In this document: positions 27,958-36,252 of the stretch, piece after piece
How the letters are laid out: every line of letters starts with the position of its first letter
Numbering within the stretch: position 1 is the stretch's first letter
Source of the DNA: Clostridia bacterium
GTDB lineage: Bacteria; Bacillota; Clostridia; TANB77; CAG-508
Direction of reading: 5' to 3'
Assembly (NCBI GenBank): GCA_017625035.1
Contig: JAGALX010000012.1
Coordinates: 1-39,144, forward strand
DNA length: 39,144 bases
Position numbers and translations under genes: made by a program
The notes under the pieces: model-generated
Database searches by the model: none
The model's input: only the letters and a program-made list of their open reading frames with translations
What the model was told of the DNA's origin: nothing

Positions 27958-28003
27958 AATAAAAAGATACTTTTAATCAAAAAATTCAAAGTATCTTTTT
28001 ATT
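27958..28003 (-). terminator. Terminator of sspH
   Basis: Perfect 16-bp stem (27958-27973 with 27988-28003) with a 14-nt loop. On the minus strand it ends in T5, directly after the sspH stop codon (28005). Confidence 0.8.
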
Positions 28004-28004
28004 A

Positions 28005-28178
28005 TTATTTTTCTATTAAATCTTGAATTTGAACAGTACTTTCTTTAAAATCATCAATAAAACCAATTTTAGCTTCATTTGAATTTTCTAAATTTTGAAT
28101 CCATACTGGTCGTGATTTATATTCTACTTCTACTTTCTCTTTATTATTTAAAATTTCATAAACTCTTTTTATCTCCAT
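28005..28178 (-). CDS. sspH: Small acid-soluble spore protein, H type
   Basis: A 57-residue open frame begins MEIKRVYEILNNKEKVEVEY, continues with KSRPVWIQNLENSNEAKIGF and ends in IQDLIEK. The I-K-R-V-x-E-I-L start, the PVWIQ motif and the length match the SspH family of minor small acid-soluble spore proteins, made late in the forespore (under sigma-G in Bacillus) and present in the spore core. ATG has AGGAGGA upstream at 7-8 nt. No sigma-G box could be placed with confidence. The terminator follows immediately. The homology is the main evidence that the host forms spores. Confidence 0.8.
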   Translation of the reverse strand: MEIKRVYEILNNKEKVEVEYKSRPVWIQNLENSNEAKIGFIDDFKESTVQIQDLIEK

Positions 28179-28287
28179 TGGACATTCCTCCTAGTTTTTT
28201 ATTATTATATGGAAATTTATGAAATTTATTCATTATTTATTGCTTTATCATATTAAATTTACGCTTTTTATATAGCATAGGAAAATG

Positions 28288-28342
28288 TGTCCCAATTTCC
28301 CAAAAATGGGAAATTAGAACCGTCCCCTTTTCCCACTTTTCC
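28288..28342 (-). repeat. CGTCCCC dispersed repeat, copy 2
   Basis: Two-base difference from 6378-6433. It starts 3 bp after the mutS stop codon in the same orientation as copy 1 has to ylbF. It contains the stem TTTCCC/GGGAAA and the AGAACCGTCCCC core. Confidence 0.8.
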
Positions 28343-28345
28343 AAT

Positions 28346-30958
28346 TTATGATAATTTTTCTTTTATTTTAACCAAAGTATTTAAAGCTTCTATTGGTGTT
28401 AACTGATTAAAATCAATTCTATCAATCTCATGCGCAACTTCTGCAATTTTATAATTATACATATCAATTTGATCTGCCGCTTCTTTTTTTGCATTATTTT
28501 CGATAAGATTATTATTTAATACATTTCTTCTTTCAAGAGATTGTAAAATTTCATTTGCTTTTTTTGTTACTATTTGAGGTACCCCAGCAAGTCTTGCAAC
28601 GTGAACACCATAGCTTTCGTCTGTTCCACCATCTACTATTTTCCTTAGGAAAATTATATCTTCGCCTTTTTCTTTTACAGCAATAGAATAATTTTTTACA
28701 CCATCAATTTTTTCTTCAAGTTCTGTTAATTCATGATAATGTGTAGCAAATAAAGTTTTTGCACCACATTTTTCTTTGTCTGCAATATATTCTGCTACAG
28801 CCCAAGCAATAGACAATCCATCATATGTTGATGTTCCTCTTCCTATTTCATCTAAAATAACTAAACTATTTTGTGTGGCTTCTTTTAATATAGTAGCTAC
28901 TTCCATCATTTCTACCATGAATGTACTTTGTCCCATACTTAAATCATCTGATGCACCAACTCTTGTAAATATTTTATCAACTACACCAATTTTAGCATAA
29001 GATGCTGGTACAAAGCTTCCAACTTGTGCCATGAGAGTTATTAATGCAACTTGTCGCATATATGTAGATTTTCCAGCCATATTTGGTCCTGTTATTATAG
29101 CAAGTCTGTTACTGTTTTTATCAAGATATGTATCATTTGGAACAAAATTGCTTGTAGAAATCATTTTTTCAATTACTGGATGTCTTCCTTCTTTTATATC
29201 AATAATGCCACCATCATCAACTTCTGGTTTTATATAGTTCATGTCTTCTGCTATTGTTGCAAAAGAGGATAAAACATCAAGAGTAGATATTAAAGATGCT
29301 GTTTTTTGTAATCTTTGTATTTGTTTTTCAATAGAATTTCTTATTTCACAAAAAGCATTATATTCTAGGGTAATTACTCGCTCTTCTGCTCCTAATATTT
29401 GATTTTCTAAACTTTTTAATTCTTCTGTTATATATCTTTCACAATTAGCTAAAGTTTGTTTACGAACAAATCTATCCGGAACCATAGCTAAGTTAGATTT
29501 TGTTACTTCTATAAAATATCCAAATACTTTATTAAATCCAATTTTTAATCCTTTGACTCCTGTTTGCTCTCTTTCTTTTGCTTCTAGCTCTAATATCCAT
29601 TTTTTTCCTTCAGTTGTTGCAACTTTTAGTTTATCGATTTCGGCATCATACCCTAATTTTATTATACCTCCATCTTTTACAGTAATTGGCGGATCATCTA
29701 CTATTGATTTTTCTATAATTTCGTAAATATCATCTAAAGTATCAAGCTCTTCATATATATTTTTTAATAATTTTGCCCCTGTAGTTGCTAATATTCTTTT
29801 TATATCCGGTAATTGCTTAACAGAATTTTTTAGAGAGATTAAATCTCTACCATTTGCATTTCCATATGAAATTTTTCCTGCTAATCTTTCTATATCATAT
29901 ACTTTTTTTAGTGCTTCTATTACATCTCCTCTAAGAATTATAGAATCTTTTAATTCTTCTACTGCATCTAATCTTTCATTAATTTCTGCTTTGTCTATTA
30001 ATGGATCATTAAGCCATCTTCTTAAAAGTCTTCCCCCCATTGATGTAGATGTTTTATCTAATACCCAAAGTAAAGTTCCTTTTTTGCTTTTATCTCGCAT
30101 TTTTTCTGTAAGCTCTAAATTTCTTCTGGCATTGATATCTAAGGCCATATATCTTGTGGTGTTGTAAATTTTTATTGTATTAATGTGATCTAATCCTGTT
30201 TTTTGAGTATCTTCTAGATATTTTAATAATGCGTTTATAGCATATATAGCTAATTTTTTTTGTGCTAAATTTTCTATTTTGTTATCTTTATCATCTATTA
30301 TATTGTACATTCCAGATAACAACTCGTATTCACCATCAAAAGATTCTTCAGATTCTAGTGAAATATATGTTTCAAATCGCTCTTTTATTTTTTCAATTTC
30401 AGTTTTGCTATTATACATCATTTCACTTACAATAATTTCTGCTGGTGAATATCTTGAAATTTCATCTAATAATCTTGCAAAATTATTATGCTCCATTATT
30501 TGTGTTGCTAAAAATTCTCCTGTAGATATATCACATACACTTATTCCAAAATATAGTCCACTTTTATATATTGCCATTATGTAATTGTTTTTCTTTTCTT
30601 CTAATAAATTAGATTCTATTACAGTTCCTGGTGTTACAACTCTTATTACTTCTCTTTTAACAATTCCTTTGGCTTGTTTTGCATCTTCTACTTGCTCACA
30701 AATTGCCACTTTATATCCTTTTTCTATTAATTTAGCAATATATGAATCTGCTGCATGGTATGGAATACCTGACATTGGAGCACGTTTTTCTTGTCCGCAG
30801 TCTTTTCCAGTTAATGTTAGTTCAAGCTCTCTTGACACTATTTCTGCATCTTCGAAAAACATTTCGTAAAAATCGCCTAATCTATAAAATAAAACACAAT
30901 CTTTGTATTGTTTTTTTGTATCTAAATAATGTTGCATCATTGGTGAATATTCTGCCAT
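28346..30958 (-). CDS. mutS: DNA mismatch repair protein MutS
   Basis: Recognises mismatched bases and starts mismatch repair with MutL. It has 870 residues, typical of Firmicute MutS1. The N-terminal mismatch-binding domain carries the DNA-contacting FYEMFFEDA motif. The C-terminal ATPase holds the P-loop GPNMAGKST (624-632), LSMGQSTFMVEM, and Walker B LVILDEIGRGTSTYDG (about 696-711) followed by ATHYHEL. The C-terminal end (about 820-870) is the dimer/helical region. It follows miaB by 77 bp, the standard order. MutL is not in the window. Confidence 0.98.
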   Translation of the reverse strand: MAEYSPMMQHYLDTKKQYKDCVLFYRLGDFYEMFFEDAEIVSRELELTLTGKDCGQEKRAPMSGIPYHAADSYIAKLIEKGYKVAICEQVEDAKQAKGIVKREVIRVVTPGTVIESNLLEEKKNNYIMAIYKSGLYFGISVCDISTGEFLATQIMEHNNFARLLDEISRYSPAEIIVSEMMYNSKTEIEKIKERFETYISLESEESFDGEYELLSGMYNIIDDKDNKIENLAQKKLAIYAINALLKYLEDTQKTGLDHINTIKIYNTTRYMALDINARRNLELTEKMRDKSKKGTLLWVLDKTSTSMGGRLLRRWLNDPLIDKAEINERLDAVEELKDSIILRGDVIEALKKVYDIERLAGKISYGNANGRDLISLKNSVKQLPDIKRILATTGAKLLKNIYEELDTLDDIYEIIEKSIVDDPPITVKDGGIIKLGYDAEIDKLKVATTEGKKWILELEAKEREQTGVKGLKIGFNKVFGYFIEVTKSNLAMVPDRFVRKQTLANCERYITEELKSLENQILGAEERVITLEYNAFCEIRNSIEKQIQRLQKTASLISTLDVLSSFATIAEDMNYIKPEVDDGGIIDIKEGRHPVIEKMISTSNFVPNDTYLDKNSNRLAIITGPNMAGKSTYMRQVALITLMAQVGSFVPASYAKIGVVDKIFTRVGASDDLSMGQSTFMVEMMEVATILKEATQNSLVILDEIGRGTSTYDGLSIAWAVAEYIADKEKCGAKTLFATHYHELTELEEKIDGVKNYSIAVKEKGEDIIFLRKIVDGGTDESYGVHVARLAGVPQIVTKKANEILQSLERRNVLNNNLIENNAKKEAADQIDMYNYKIAEVAHEIDRIDFNQLTPIEALNTLVKIKEKLS

Positions 30959-31035
30959 TTTTTGTACCTTCCTTGTTTTTTAATCTATTTGTTTTTACAC
31001 TAATTTCTAAATATTAACTATTTAAATTAAAATTT

Positions 31036-32409
31036 TTAAAGTTCTCCTTTTAAATACCACATATGTTCTGAAACTATTTTTAAGTTCACAACATTTCCGA
31101 TTAATTCTTCGCTTCCTTCGAAATTAACTACTTTGTTTGAATCTGTTCTTCCTGTAAGCATTTTGTCATTTGTTTTGCTTTTTCCTTCAACTAGAACTTT
31201 TTGTGTTGTTCCAACATATTTTTTATTGTTTTCATCTATTTGTTTTTCTACTAGAGCTTTTAATTTGTCGAATCTAACATGTTTTATTGGCTCTGGAACT
31301 TGATTTTGCATAGTATCTGCTGGAGTTCCTACTCTTCTAGAATAAATAAACATATATACTTGCTCAAAATGAACTTTATCAACAACATCTAATGTATCTT
31401 CAAAGTTTTCGTCTGTTTCTTCTGGAAAACCAACTATTATATCTGTAGATAATGATAGCCCTGGAATTTTAGCTTTCATTTTATCTACTAGCTCTAGATA
31501 TTGCTCTTTAGTATATTTTCTGTTCATCTTTTTTAGTATTTGTGTATTTCCAGATTGTAGTGGTAAATGTATTATTTTGCAAACTTTTTCGCAATCGCGA
31601 ATTGCCTCAATTACATCATCAGAAAAATCTTTTGGATGTGGAGATACAAATCTGATTCTTTCGATTCCTTGAATTTTATTTACGGCTCTTAATAGCTCTG
31701 AAAATTTAGTTATTCCTAAGTTTCCGTTTCCTTTGTATGAATTAACATTTTGTCCTAATAAAGTTACTTCTTTGTAACCTTGTTTTGCTAGCTCTTCTAT
31801 TTCGTTTATTATATCTTCTGGATTTCTGCTTCTTTCTCTTCCTCTAACATATGGCACTATACAGTAACTGCAAAAATTATTGCATCCATTCATTATTGTT
31901 ACAGATGCTTTTATTTTGTCATTTCTTTTTATTGGTAATCCTTCTATTACTTCACCATCAATATCTATAATATCTTGTAATTTAGTTTTTTCACAAATTA
32001 CAGTATATAAATCTTCTGGAAGTTTGTGTAAAGTGTGTGTTCCAAATAATATATCTACAAAGGGATAGCTTTTTTTGATTTTTTCTACTATATGTTTTTC
32101 TTGCATCATACAACCACATATTGCTATTATTGTTCCTTTTTGCTCTTTTATTTTTTTAACTTCTCCTAATTTTCCAAATAGTTTATCTTCTGCATTTTCT
32201 CTTACACAGCATGTATTAAATATTATAAAATCTGATTCAGATATTTGGTCTGTTTTTGTGTATTTCATATTTTCTAGCATTCCACATAATTTTTCTGAAT
32301 CGTTTTCGTTTAGTTGACATCCCATTGTAAAAATAGAATATTTTAAGTTTTTGCCAACATTCATATTTTTTACTTTTTCTATAAATTCTCTTTGTTTTTC
32401 TATATTCAT
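31036..32409 (-). CDS. miaB: tRNA-2-methylthio-N6-dimethylallyladenosine synthase MiaB
   Basis: Radical SAM methylthiotransferase that adds the methylthio group to i6A37 of tRNAs reading UNN codons. At 457 residues it is full length. The N-terminal UPF0004 domain holds three cluster cysteines (Cys31 in MGCQLNEND, Cys67 in NTCCVRENA, Cys100 in CGCM). The radical SAM domain has the CNNFCSYC motif with Cys176, Cys180 and Cys183, and a TRAM domain is at the C-terminus (ends SEHMWYLKGEL). mutS follows. It has a promoter with an overlapping palindrome at 32448-32490. Confidence 0.97.
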   Translation of the reverse strand: MNIEKQREFIEKVKNMNVGKNLKYSIFTMGCQLNENDSEKLCGMLENMKYTKTDQISESDFIIFNTCCVRENAEDKLFGKLGEVKKIKEQKGTIIAICGCMMQEKHIVEKIKKSYPFVDILFGTHTLHKLPEDLYTVICEKTKLQDIIDIDGEVIEGLPIKRNDKIKASVTIMNGCNNFCSYCIVPYVRGRERSRNPEDIINEIEELAKQGYKEVTLLGQNVNSYKGNGNLGITKFSELLRAVNKIQGIERIRFVSPHPKDFSDDVIEAIRDCEKVCKIIHLPLQSGNTQILKKMNRKYTKEQYLELVDKMKAKIPGLSLSTDIIVGFPEETDENFEDTLDVVDKVHFEQVYMFIYSRRVGTPADTMQNQVPEPIKHVRFDKLKALVEKQIDENNKKYVGTTQKVLVEGKSKTNDKMLTGRTDSNKVVNFEGSEELIGNVVNLKIVSEHMWYLKGEL

Positions 32410-32447
32410 TTTTATGATCTCCCCTAATTTACTAAGTTAATACAGCA

Positions 32448-32476
32448 ATTTTACTACATTTTTTGCTTTTTTTCAA
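32448..32476 (-). promoter_or_regulatory. Sigma-A promoter of miaB-mutS
   Basis: TTGAAA (32471-32476), 17-nt spacer, TAAAAT (32448-32453) on the minus strand, about 40 bp before the miaB ATG. The -35 box overlaps the palindrome at 32472-32490. Confidence 0.7.
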
Positions 32477-32490
32477 CAAATATTGTTGAA
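32472..32490. promoter_or_regulatory. Perfect 8-3-8 palindrome over the miaB -35 box, possible operator
   Basis: TTCAACAA-ATA-TTGTTGAA. Its position across the -35 box would suit a repressor or activator site. It matches no operator I know. Confidence 0.45.
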
Positions 32491-32612
32491 TGAAATATAA
32501 TTAATTTTGCTTCAGATTATCAATTTTAAATATCAGTACATATCATAAAAGCAAATATACAGCAGATAGGCACGTGAATAAATTTTTGTATATTTTTCAT
32601 CTCATTATCTGC

Positions 32613-32651
32613 AAAAAAAAAACGAAATAGTTTTTTTCTATTTCGTTTTTT
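32613..32651 (-). terminator. Terminator of rpmE
   Basis: CGAAATAG/CTATTTCG stem (32623-32630 with 32638-32645) between A10 and T-runs; on the minus strand it is followed by a long T-run. It overlaps the rpmE stop. Confidence 0.85.
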
Positions 32652-32850
32652 ATTTGATTCCAAATTTTGTTTTGAATTTTTCTGCTCTACCACCTGTTTT
32701 TTCTACTCTTAGATTATTTGTGTAGTATGGATGACATTTTGAACAAACATCAACTTTTAAATCTTTTTTTGTTGAATTTGTTGTCATAACATTTCCGCAT
32801 GCGCAAGTGATTGTTGCTTCTTGATAGTTTGGATGTATTCCTTCTTTCAT
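32650..32850 (-). CDS. rpmE: 50S ribosomal protein L31, zinc-binding form
   Basis: Ribosomal protein L31, 66 residues, starting [20 protein letters not shown]. Cys16, Cys18, Cys36 and Cys39 form the zinc site, so this is the C+ (RpmE1) form, not the zinc-independent paralogue. The closing [14 protein letters not shown] is typical. AAAGGAGAGG stands before the ATG. It is a single-gene unit, with its own promoter (32896-32924) and terminator. Confidence 0.97.
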   Translation of the reverse strand: MKEGIHPNYQEATITCACGNVMTTNSTKKDLKVDVCSKCHPYYTNNLRVEKTGGRAEKFKTKFGIK

Positions 32851-32895
32851 TATGTATTCACCTCTCCTTTAATTATTGTAATAAAACTGTTTAAT

Positions 32896-32924
32896 ATATT
32901 ATCACATATTTTTGTAGTTTTCAA
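32896..32924 (-). promoter_or_regulatory. Sigma-A promoter of rpmE with extended -10
   Basis: TTGAAA (32919-32924), 17-nt spacer and TGATAATAT at the -10 (TAATAT 32896-32901, extended -10 TG present) on the minus strand. Confidence 0.75.
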
Positions 32925-32935
32925 TACTTTTGTAA

Positions 32936-33088
32936 TTATTTTTCATTATTTAAAGATCTAACATATCTAGCTGATGCAGTAATTTCATCTTTAAGTGATG
33001 ATTTTTTTACAAATTTTGTTATTACATTAACTAAACATGCTATAATTAATACTACTAATAATAATTTTTTCCAAATTTTTGCCAACAT
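32936..33088 (-). CDS. Small single-span membrane protein, 50 residues
   Basis: An open frame of 50 residues begins MLAKIWKKLLLVVLIIACLV and continues NVITKFVKKSSLKDEITASA, ending RYVRSLNNEK. A short basic N-terminus, one hydrophobic helix (about 9-23) and a positively charged tail suggest an inner-face-anchored membrane peptide. It has a near-perfect promoter (33121-33148), AAAGGAG at good spacing and an ATG start, so it is very likely a real gene. I recall similar short clostridial membrane proteins but cannot name a family or function. It is upstream of rpmE, which has its own promoter. Confidence 0.7.
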   Translation of the reverse strand: MLAKIWKKLLLVVLIIACLVNVITKFVKKSSLKDEITASARYVRSLNNEK

Positions 33089-33120
33089 AACTATTTCTCC
33101 TTTATATTTAGCATAATATT

Positions 33121-33148
33121 ATTATACTATATTTATTTTTTTTGTCAA
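33121..33148 (-). promoter_or_regulatory. Consensus sigma-A promoter of the 50-residue membrane protein gene
   Basis: Perfect TTGACA (33143-33148) and perfect TATAAT (33121-33126) with a 16-nt spacer on the minus strand. It is the best promoter in the window, driving a 50-codon gene. Confidence 0.85.
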
Positions 33149-33327
33149 CCAACTTATGTAAAAAAACTTTAAATTATGCTGAACTCGGAATTTTTAATTT
33201 ATTTAGGTTAAAATACTTTACAATTTGCTTTATCAACATAATGTCGGATCTACTTTTTAATTTGATTTTTTTTAATTCTTATATTGATTTTTTATAAATT
33301 ATATGCTAATATAATTAAAGTTCACAC

Positions 33328-33403
33328 AGGGGTATGGTGTCAATGGTTAGCATAATGGTCTCCAAAACCACAGGTCTGAGTTCGAGTCTTAGTACCCCTG
33401 CCA
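33328..33403 (+). tRNA. tRNA-Trp (anticodon CCA)
   Basis: The acceptor stem AGGGGTA/TACCCCT (33328-33334 with 33393-33399), the discriminator G and an encoded CCA (33401-33403) frame a cloverleaf. The anticodon loop CTCCAAA reads CCA, so it decodes UGG (Trp). The T-loop is TTCGAGT with the stem CTGAG/CTTAG. The bottom pair of the anticodon stem (A27-C43) is a mismatch. A TATAAT at 33310-33315 could be the -10 box, but the closest TTGATT is 20 nt away. It stands alone between two genes and not in a tRNA cluster. About 180 bp before it is gene-free AT-rich sequence. Confidence 0.93.
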
Positions 33404-33466
33404 ATTTAATTTTTATTTTTTTATTCTATTTTTTCCCAAAAAACTATTAAATTATCATATATATAT

Positions 33467-33495
33467 TTAACTTTTAAAAATTTATATGATATAAT
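33467..33495 (+). promoter_or_regulatory. Extended -10 promoter of the GtrA gene
   Basis: TTAACT (33467-33472), 17-nt spacer and TGATATAAT (-10 TATAAT 33490-33495), 32 bp before the ATG. Confidence 0.6.
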
Positions 33496-33526
33496 TTCAC
33501 ATATAAATTTTTAAAGGAGTATACTA

Positions 33527-34012
33527 ATGGAAAAAATAAAAAATTTTACACAAAATACTATTAATATTATCTTAAAAATTTCACAAAAAATATTACCAAA
33601 AAAACTACTTGTACTTGAACAAAAATTTTTAACTGTTGAAGTTGTGTTATATATTATATTCGGTGTATTAACTACAATCGTTAACATAGGTTCTTTTGCT
33701 ATACTAACATCCTTTTTCAGTTTAGAAGAAAATTTTGCAAATGTTATTGCTATTATTTTAGCTGTTTTATTCGCATATTTTACAAATAAAGGTCTTGTAT
33801 TTAATTCTACAGCATCTACATTTAAAGAAAAATTATACGAATTCTTTAAATTTATGCTTGGAAGAGCATTTACAATGATTATAGAATTAGTCGGATTTTA
33901 TTTATTATTCAATATTATAAATATTCCAAAACTAATTAGTAAAACATTTATAACGATTTTAGTTATCATTTTAAACTTTTTTATAAGCAAATTTTTTGCA
34001 TTTAAAAAATAG
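33527..34012 (+). CDS. GtrA family membrane protein
   Basis: A 161-residue protein of the GtrA family, small four-helix membrane proteins thought to help flip or position polyprenyl-linked sugars for O-antigen or teichoic-acid type glycosylation. A basic N-terminal tail (1-38) is followed by four membrane helices (about 42-62, 70-92, 105-128 and 133-152), with the typical FGVLTTIVN and FAYFTNKGLVF motifs. AAAGGAG stands at good spacing before the ATG. No glycosyltransferase partner is adjacent. Its neighbours are the tRNA-Trp and, after a hairpin repeat, an M23 peptidase. Confidence 0.9.
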   Translation: MEKIKNFTQNTINIILKISQKILPKKLLVLEQKFLTVEVVLYIIFGVLTTIVNIGSFAILTSFFSLEENFANVIAIILAVLFAYFTNKGLVFNSTASTFKEKLYEFFKFMLGRAFTMIIELVGFYLLFNIINIPKLISKTFITILVIILNFFISKFFAFKK

Positions 34013-34185
34013 AGTTTTGCAAAAATTTCAAGTAATCTTTTATTAAAAATGCAAACTGATTTTAATTCAAAAAAATTTTGCTAATACATTTGAAAATAAT
34101 TATTTATATATTAAAAAGTATTAACATAATTTTTTTAATATCACTTACAAATAGTTTTACTATAAATATTTACATATAATAACTC

Positions 34186-34245
34186 TATATAATAGGAAAG
34201 TATTATTAGTTAAATTTGGCTTTTCACAATGCTTTCCTATTATAT
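34186..34245 (+). repeat. TATATAATAGGAAA hairpin element, copy 2
   Basis: A perfect 14-bp stem (34187-34200 with 34232-34245), loop with TAGTTAAATTT and CACAATG. Same orientation as copies 1 and 3. It lies in the gap between GtrA and the M23 peptidase gene, in the 5' region of the latter. The rest of the 290-bp gap is AT-rich with nothing else recognisable. Confidence 0.75.
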
Positions 34246-34316
34246 GAATACACATCTTCAAAAAACTTTTTACAATTTTTATTTCATAATATTTCTTTTA
34301 AATGGAGGTTTCTGTC

Positions 34317-34916
34317 ATAAAATATTTTAAATTTCTATATTCAATAATTATATTATTTTCAATTTTTATTATAATCTTTTTTTCATCCACTTTATCAGAA
34401 TCAACCTCTGCTAATACCAGTAATAATTTAACAGTATATTCATCTTCTACTATAACATCTACTAGTAATTATGTTTGGCCTATTCCTGGTATCACAAGAA
34501 TAAGTTCTTATTTTGGTAAAAGAAAGTCACCAACTGCTTTTGCATCTTCTTTTCATAAAGGAATAGATATTCCAGCTTCTCCTGGTACAAATATATTTGC
34601 TTCAATGTCTGGAACTGTGGTAACAGCTGGTTTTAGTGGAAGTGGTGGATGTACTGTTACAATAAAAAAAGATAATATTTTAATTTCATATTGTCATGTA
34701 TCACCAAATTTTATCGTTACACCTGGGCAGTATGTTGAAAAAGGTCAGCTTATTGCTCAAGTTGGTCCAAAAAATGTTTATGGATTTGCCAATAATAAAT
34801 ATCGTGATTCTAATGGTAATCCTACCAATGGTGCAACAACAGGACCTCACCTACATTTAGCTATAAAAGAAAATAATGTTTATAAAAATCCTTTAGATTA
34901 TTTTGACGATTTTTAA
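34317..34916 (+). CDS. Secreted M23-family (LytM-type) peptidoglycan endopeptidase
   Basis: Cleaves cross-bridge peptides of peptidoglycan outside the membrane. An N-terminal signal or anchor helix (KYFKFLYSIIILFSIFIIIFF) is followed by a Ser/Thr-rich linker and the M23 zinc peptidase domain: HKGIDI and the second ligand pair HLHLAI, with ISYCHVS between them. The start is odd. GGAGG (34304-34308) is spaced 8 nt from an ATA codon at 34317 that begins the signal sequence. The only nearby ATG (34302) overlaps GGAGG and has no ribosome site of its own; with it the protein would be 204 residues (34302-34916). I prefer AUA initiation (about 199 residues). Confidence 0.85.
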   Translation: MKYFKFLYSIIILFSIFIIIFFSSTLSESTSANTSNNLTVYSSSTITSTSNYVWPIPGITRISSYFGKRKSPTAFASSFHKGIDIPASPGTNIFASMSGTVVTAGFSGSGGCTVTIKKDNILISYCHVSPNFIVTPGQYVEKGQLIAQVGPKNVYGFANNKYRDSNGNPTNGATTGPHLHLAIKENNVYKNPLDYFDDF

Positions 34917-34939
34917 CAACCGTATTAGAAATAAGGTAA

Positions 34940-35004
34940 GAACAATAGCGGACATCTTTAAATTTGCATCTATTTATGACATTTTATCGTCCGCGTCTTT
35001 GTTC
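34940..35004. repeat. Interrupted inverted repeat after the M23 gene
   Basis: GAACAA-TA-GCGGAC (34940-34953) pairs with GTCCGC-GTCT-TTGTTC (34989-35004), with 35 nt between. It lies 24 bp beyond the M23 stop and may act as a weak terminator or be a REP-like element. Confidence 0.45.
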
Positions 35005-35025
35005 GCGCGCCAATTTTTGCAAAAA

Positions 35026-35108
35026 ATTGTGTGCAATGGATTTTATATAATAGGAAAGTGTTCATAGTTAAAATTTACCTCACAATAGAACTTTCCTATT
35101 ATATAAAA
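35026..35108 (+). repeat. TATATAATAGGAAA hairpin element, copy 3
   Basis: A 19-bp perfect stem (35041-35059 with 35090-35108), loop containing CATAGTTAAAATTT and CACAATAG. It shares the pre-stem bases TTGTGTGCAATGGATT with copy 1. It directly adjoins the terminator at 35105-35146 and, with copy 2, brackets the M23 peptidase gene. Confidence 0.8.
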
Positions 35109-35146
35109 AATAACCATAGGAGCTATCGCCCCTATAGTTATTTTTT
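35105..35146. terminator. Bidirectional terminator between the M23 and CD1247-like genes
   Basis: AAAAAATAAC-CATAGG (35105-35120) pairs with CCTATAGTTATTTTTT (35131-35146) with one mismatch and a 10-nt loop. It has T6 to the right and A6 to the left, between two converging genes. Confidence 0.8.
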
Positions 35147-35624
35147 ACATATCTCCTTCATCCTCGTCGTCATTTTCTTCAGAACTGCATCCTCCACATG
35201 AACTACAATTTCCAGAACAACTTAAATTATCTTCATCTATATCTGCATTTAAGTCTAATTCTATTATGTTGTGACACTCTGGACATTCTATTTCGTTTTC
35301 TTCGTCTTCATTAATTTCTGTCATAAATTCATTGTTGCAATATGGACATACTATTTCAATTTCGAACTCATCATCATATATATCTTTTTCTATTACATCA
35401 ATGACTTTTTGTACTTTTGCCAACTTTTTTTCTATGTTTTTTTGGCCTTTTTCAATATCAATTACTTTTTCATCTACAATTTGACTCATTCTATCAATGA
35501 TATCTATAAAAATTATTGATATTTCTGAAATTTTGTTTTTTACAAAATTTAATTGTTTTTCATCTGTAATTTTTTCGTCGATTTCATTCATTATCTCACG
35601 ATATTTATTACTTAATTCAGACAT
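35145..35624 (-). CDS. CD1247 N-terminal domain protein, zinc-binding
   Basis: A 159-residue clostridial protein with an N-terminal helical coiled-coil domain (about 1-90) like the CD1247 N-terminal domain, a zinc-ribbon (CPYC and CPEC, about 93-120) and a Cys-rich, strongly acidic tail ending SCSGNCSSCGGCSSEE. No signal or membrane segment. In clostridia this gene typically follows efp in the region next to spoIIIA genes; here efp is 17 bp upstream, but spoIIIA is not found. Function unproven. It has GAAAGGA upstream of its ATG. Confidence 0.8.
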   Translation of the reverse strand: MSELSNKYREIMNEIDEKITDEKQLNFVKNKISEISIIFIDIIDRMSQIVDEKVIDIEKGQKNIEKKLAKVQKVIDVIEKDIYDDEFEIEIVCPYCNNEFMTEINEDEENEIECPECHNIIELDLNADIDEDNLSCSGNCSSCGGCSSEENDDEDEGDM

Positions 35625-35641
35625 TTTGTAATCCTTTCTGA

Positions 35642-36208
35642 TTATACTCTTTCCATATATTCACCAGTTCTAGTATCTATTTTTATAATATCTCCAATGT
35701 TAATAAATAGTGGTACTGATATTTCGTATCCATTTTCTAATGTTGCTGGTTTTCCAGATGTTGTTGTTGTGTTTCCTGAGAATCCTGGTTCTGTGTATGT
35801 TACTTCTAATTCAACAAACATTGGTGGTTCAACAGCAAAAACATTTCCTTTGAAAGATAATATTTTTACATTCATATTTTCTTTTATGAATTTTAAGCTA
35901 TCACCTAATTGTTCTTTGTTTAAAGGCATTTGCTCATATGTTTCATTATCCATAAAATAATATAAATTATCATCATTGTATAAATATTGCATTTCTCTTT
36001 TTTCGATTTCTGCTCCTGGATATTTTTCTGATGGATTAAATGTTTTTTCTAAAACTGCTCCTGATATTACATTTTTTAATTTTGTTCTAACAAAAGCTGC
36101 TCCTTTTCCTGGTTTTACGTGTTGGAATTCAACTACTTTAAAAACATTTCCATCCATTTCGAATGTTGTTCCATTTCTAAAATCTCCTGCCATATATACT
36201 TCTGCCAT
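35642..36208 (-). CDS. efp: Translation elongation factor P
   Basis: EF-P rescues ribosomes stalled at polyproline stretches. The 188-residue protein has the three beta-barrel domains of the family. The N-terminal [16 protein letters not shown] loop carries Lys35, the residue post-translationally modified in Bacillus (Lys32 there). The C-terminal [17 protein letters not shown] motif is typical. AGGGGGA precedes the ATG. It has its own promoter (36253-36281) and is followed 17 bp later by the CD1247-like gene. Confidence 0.97.
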   Translation of the reverse strand: MAEVYMAGDFRNGTTFEMDGNVFKVVEFQHVKPGKGAAFVRTKLKNVISGAVLEKTFNPSEKYPGAEIEKREMQYLYNDDNLYYFMDNETYEQMPLNKEQLGDSLKFIKENMNVKILSFKGNVFAVEPPMFVELEVTYTEPGFSGNTTTTSGKPATLENGYEISVPLFINIGDIIKIDTRTGEYMERV

Positions 36209-36252
36209 TATAATTTCCCCCTTAAAAATTTTTTCTTTTTTAATATTTATAT

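Noticed and set aside
28178..28260. Sigma-G promoter before sspH
   Set aside because: GAATA and CATATAATA-like words exist but spacing (15 nt) and consensus do not fit well enough to call.
33284..33315. TTGATT and TATAAT before tRNA-Trp as promoter
   Set aside because: The spacing is 20 nt; the -10 may be real but the -35 is not supported.
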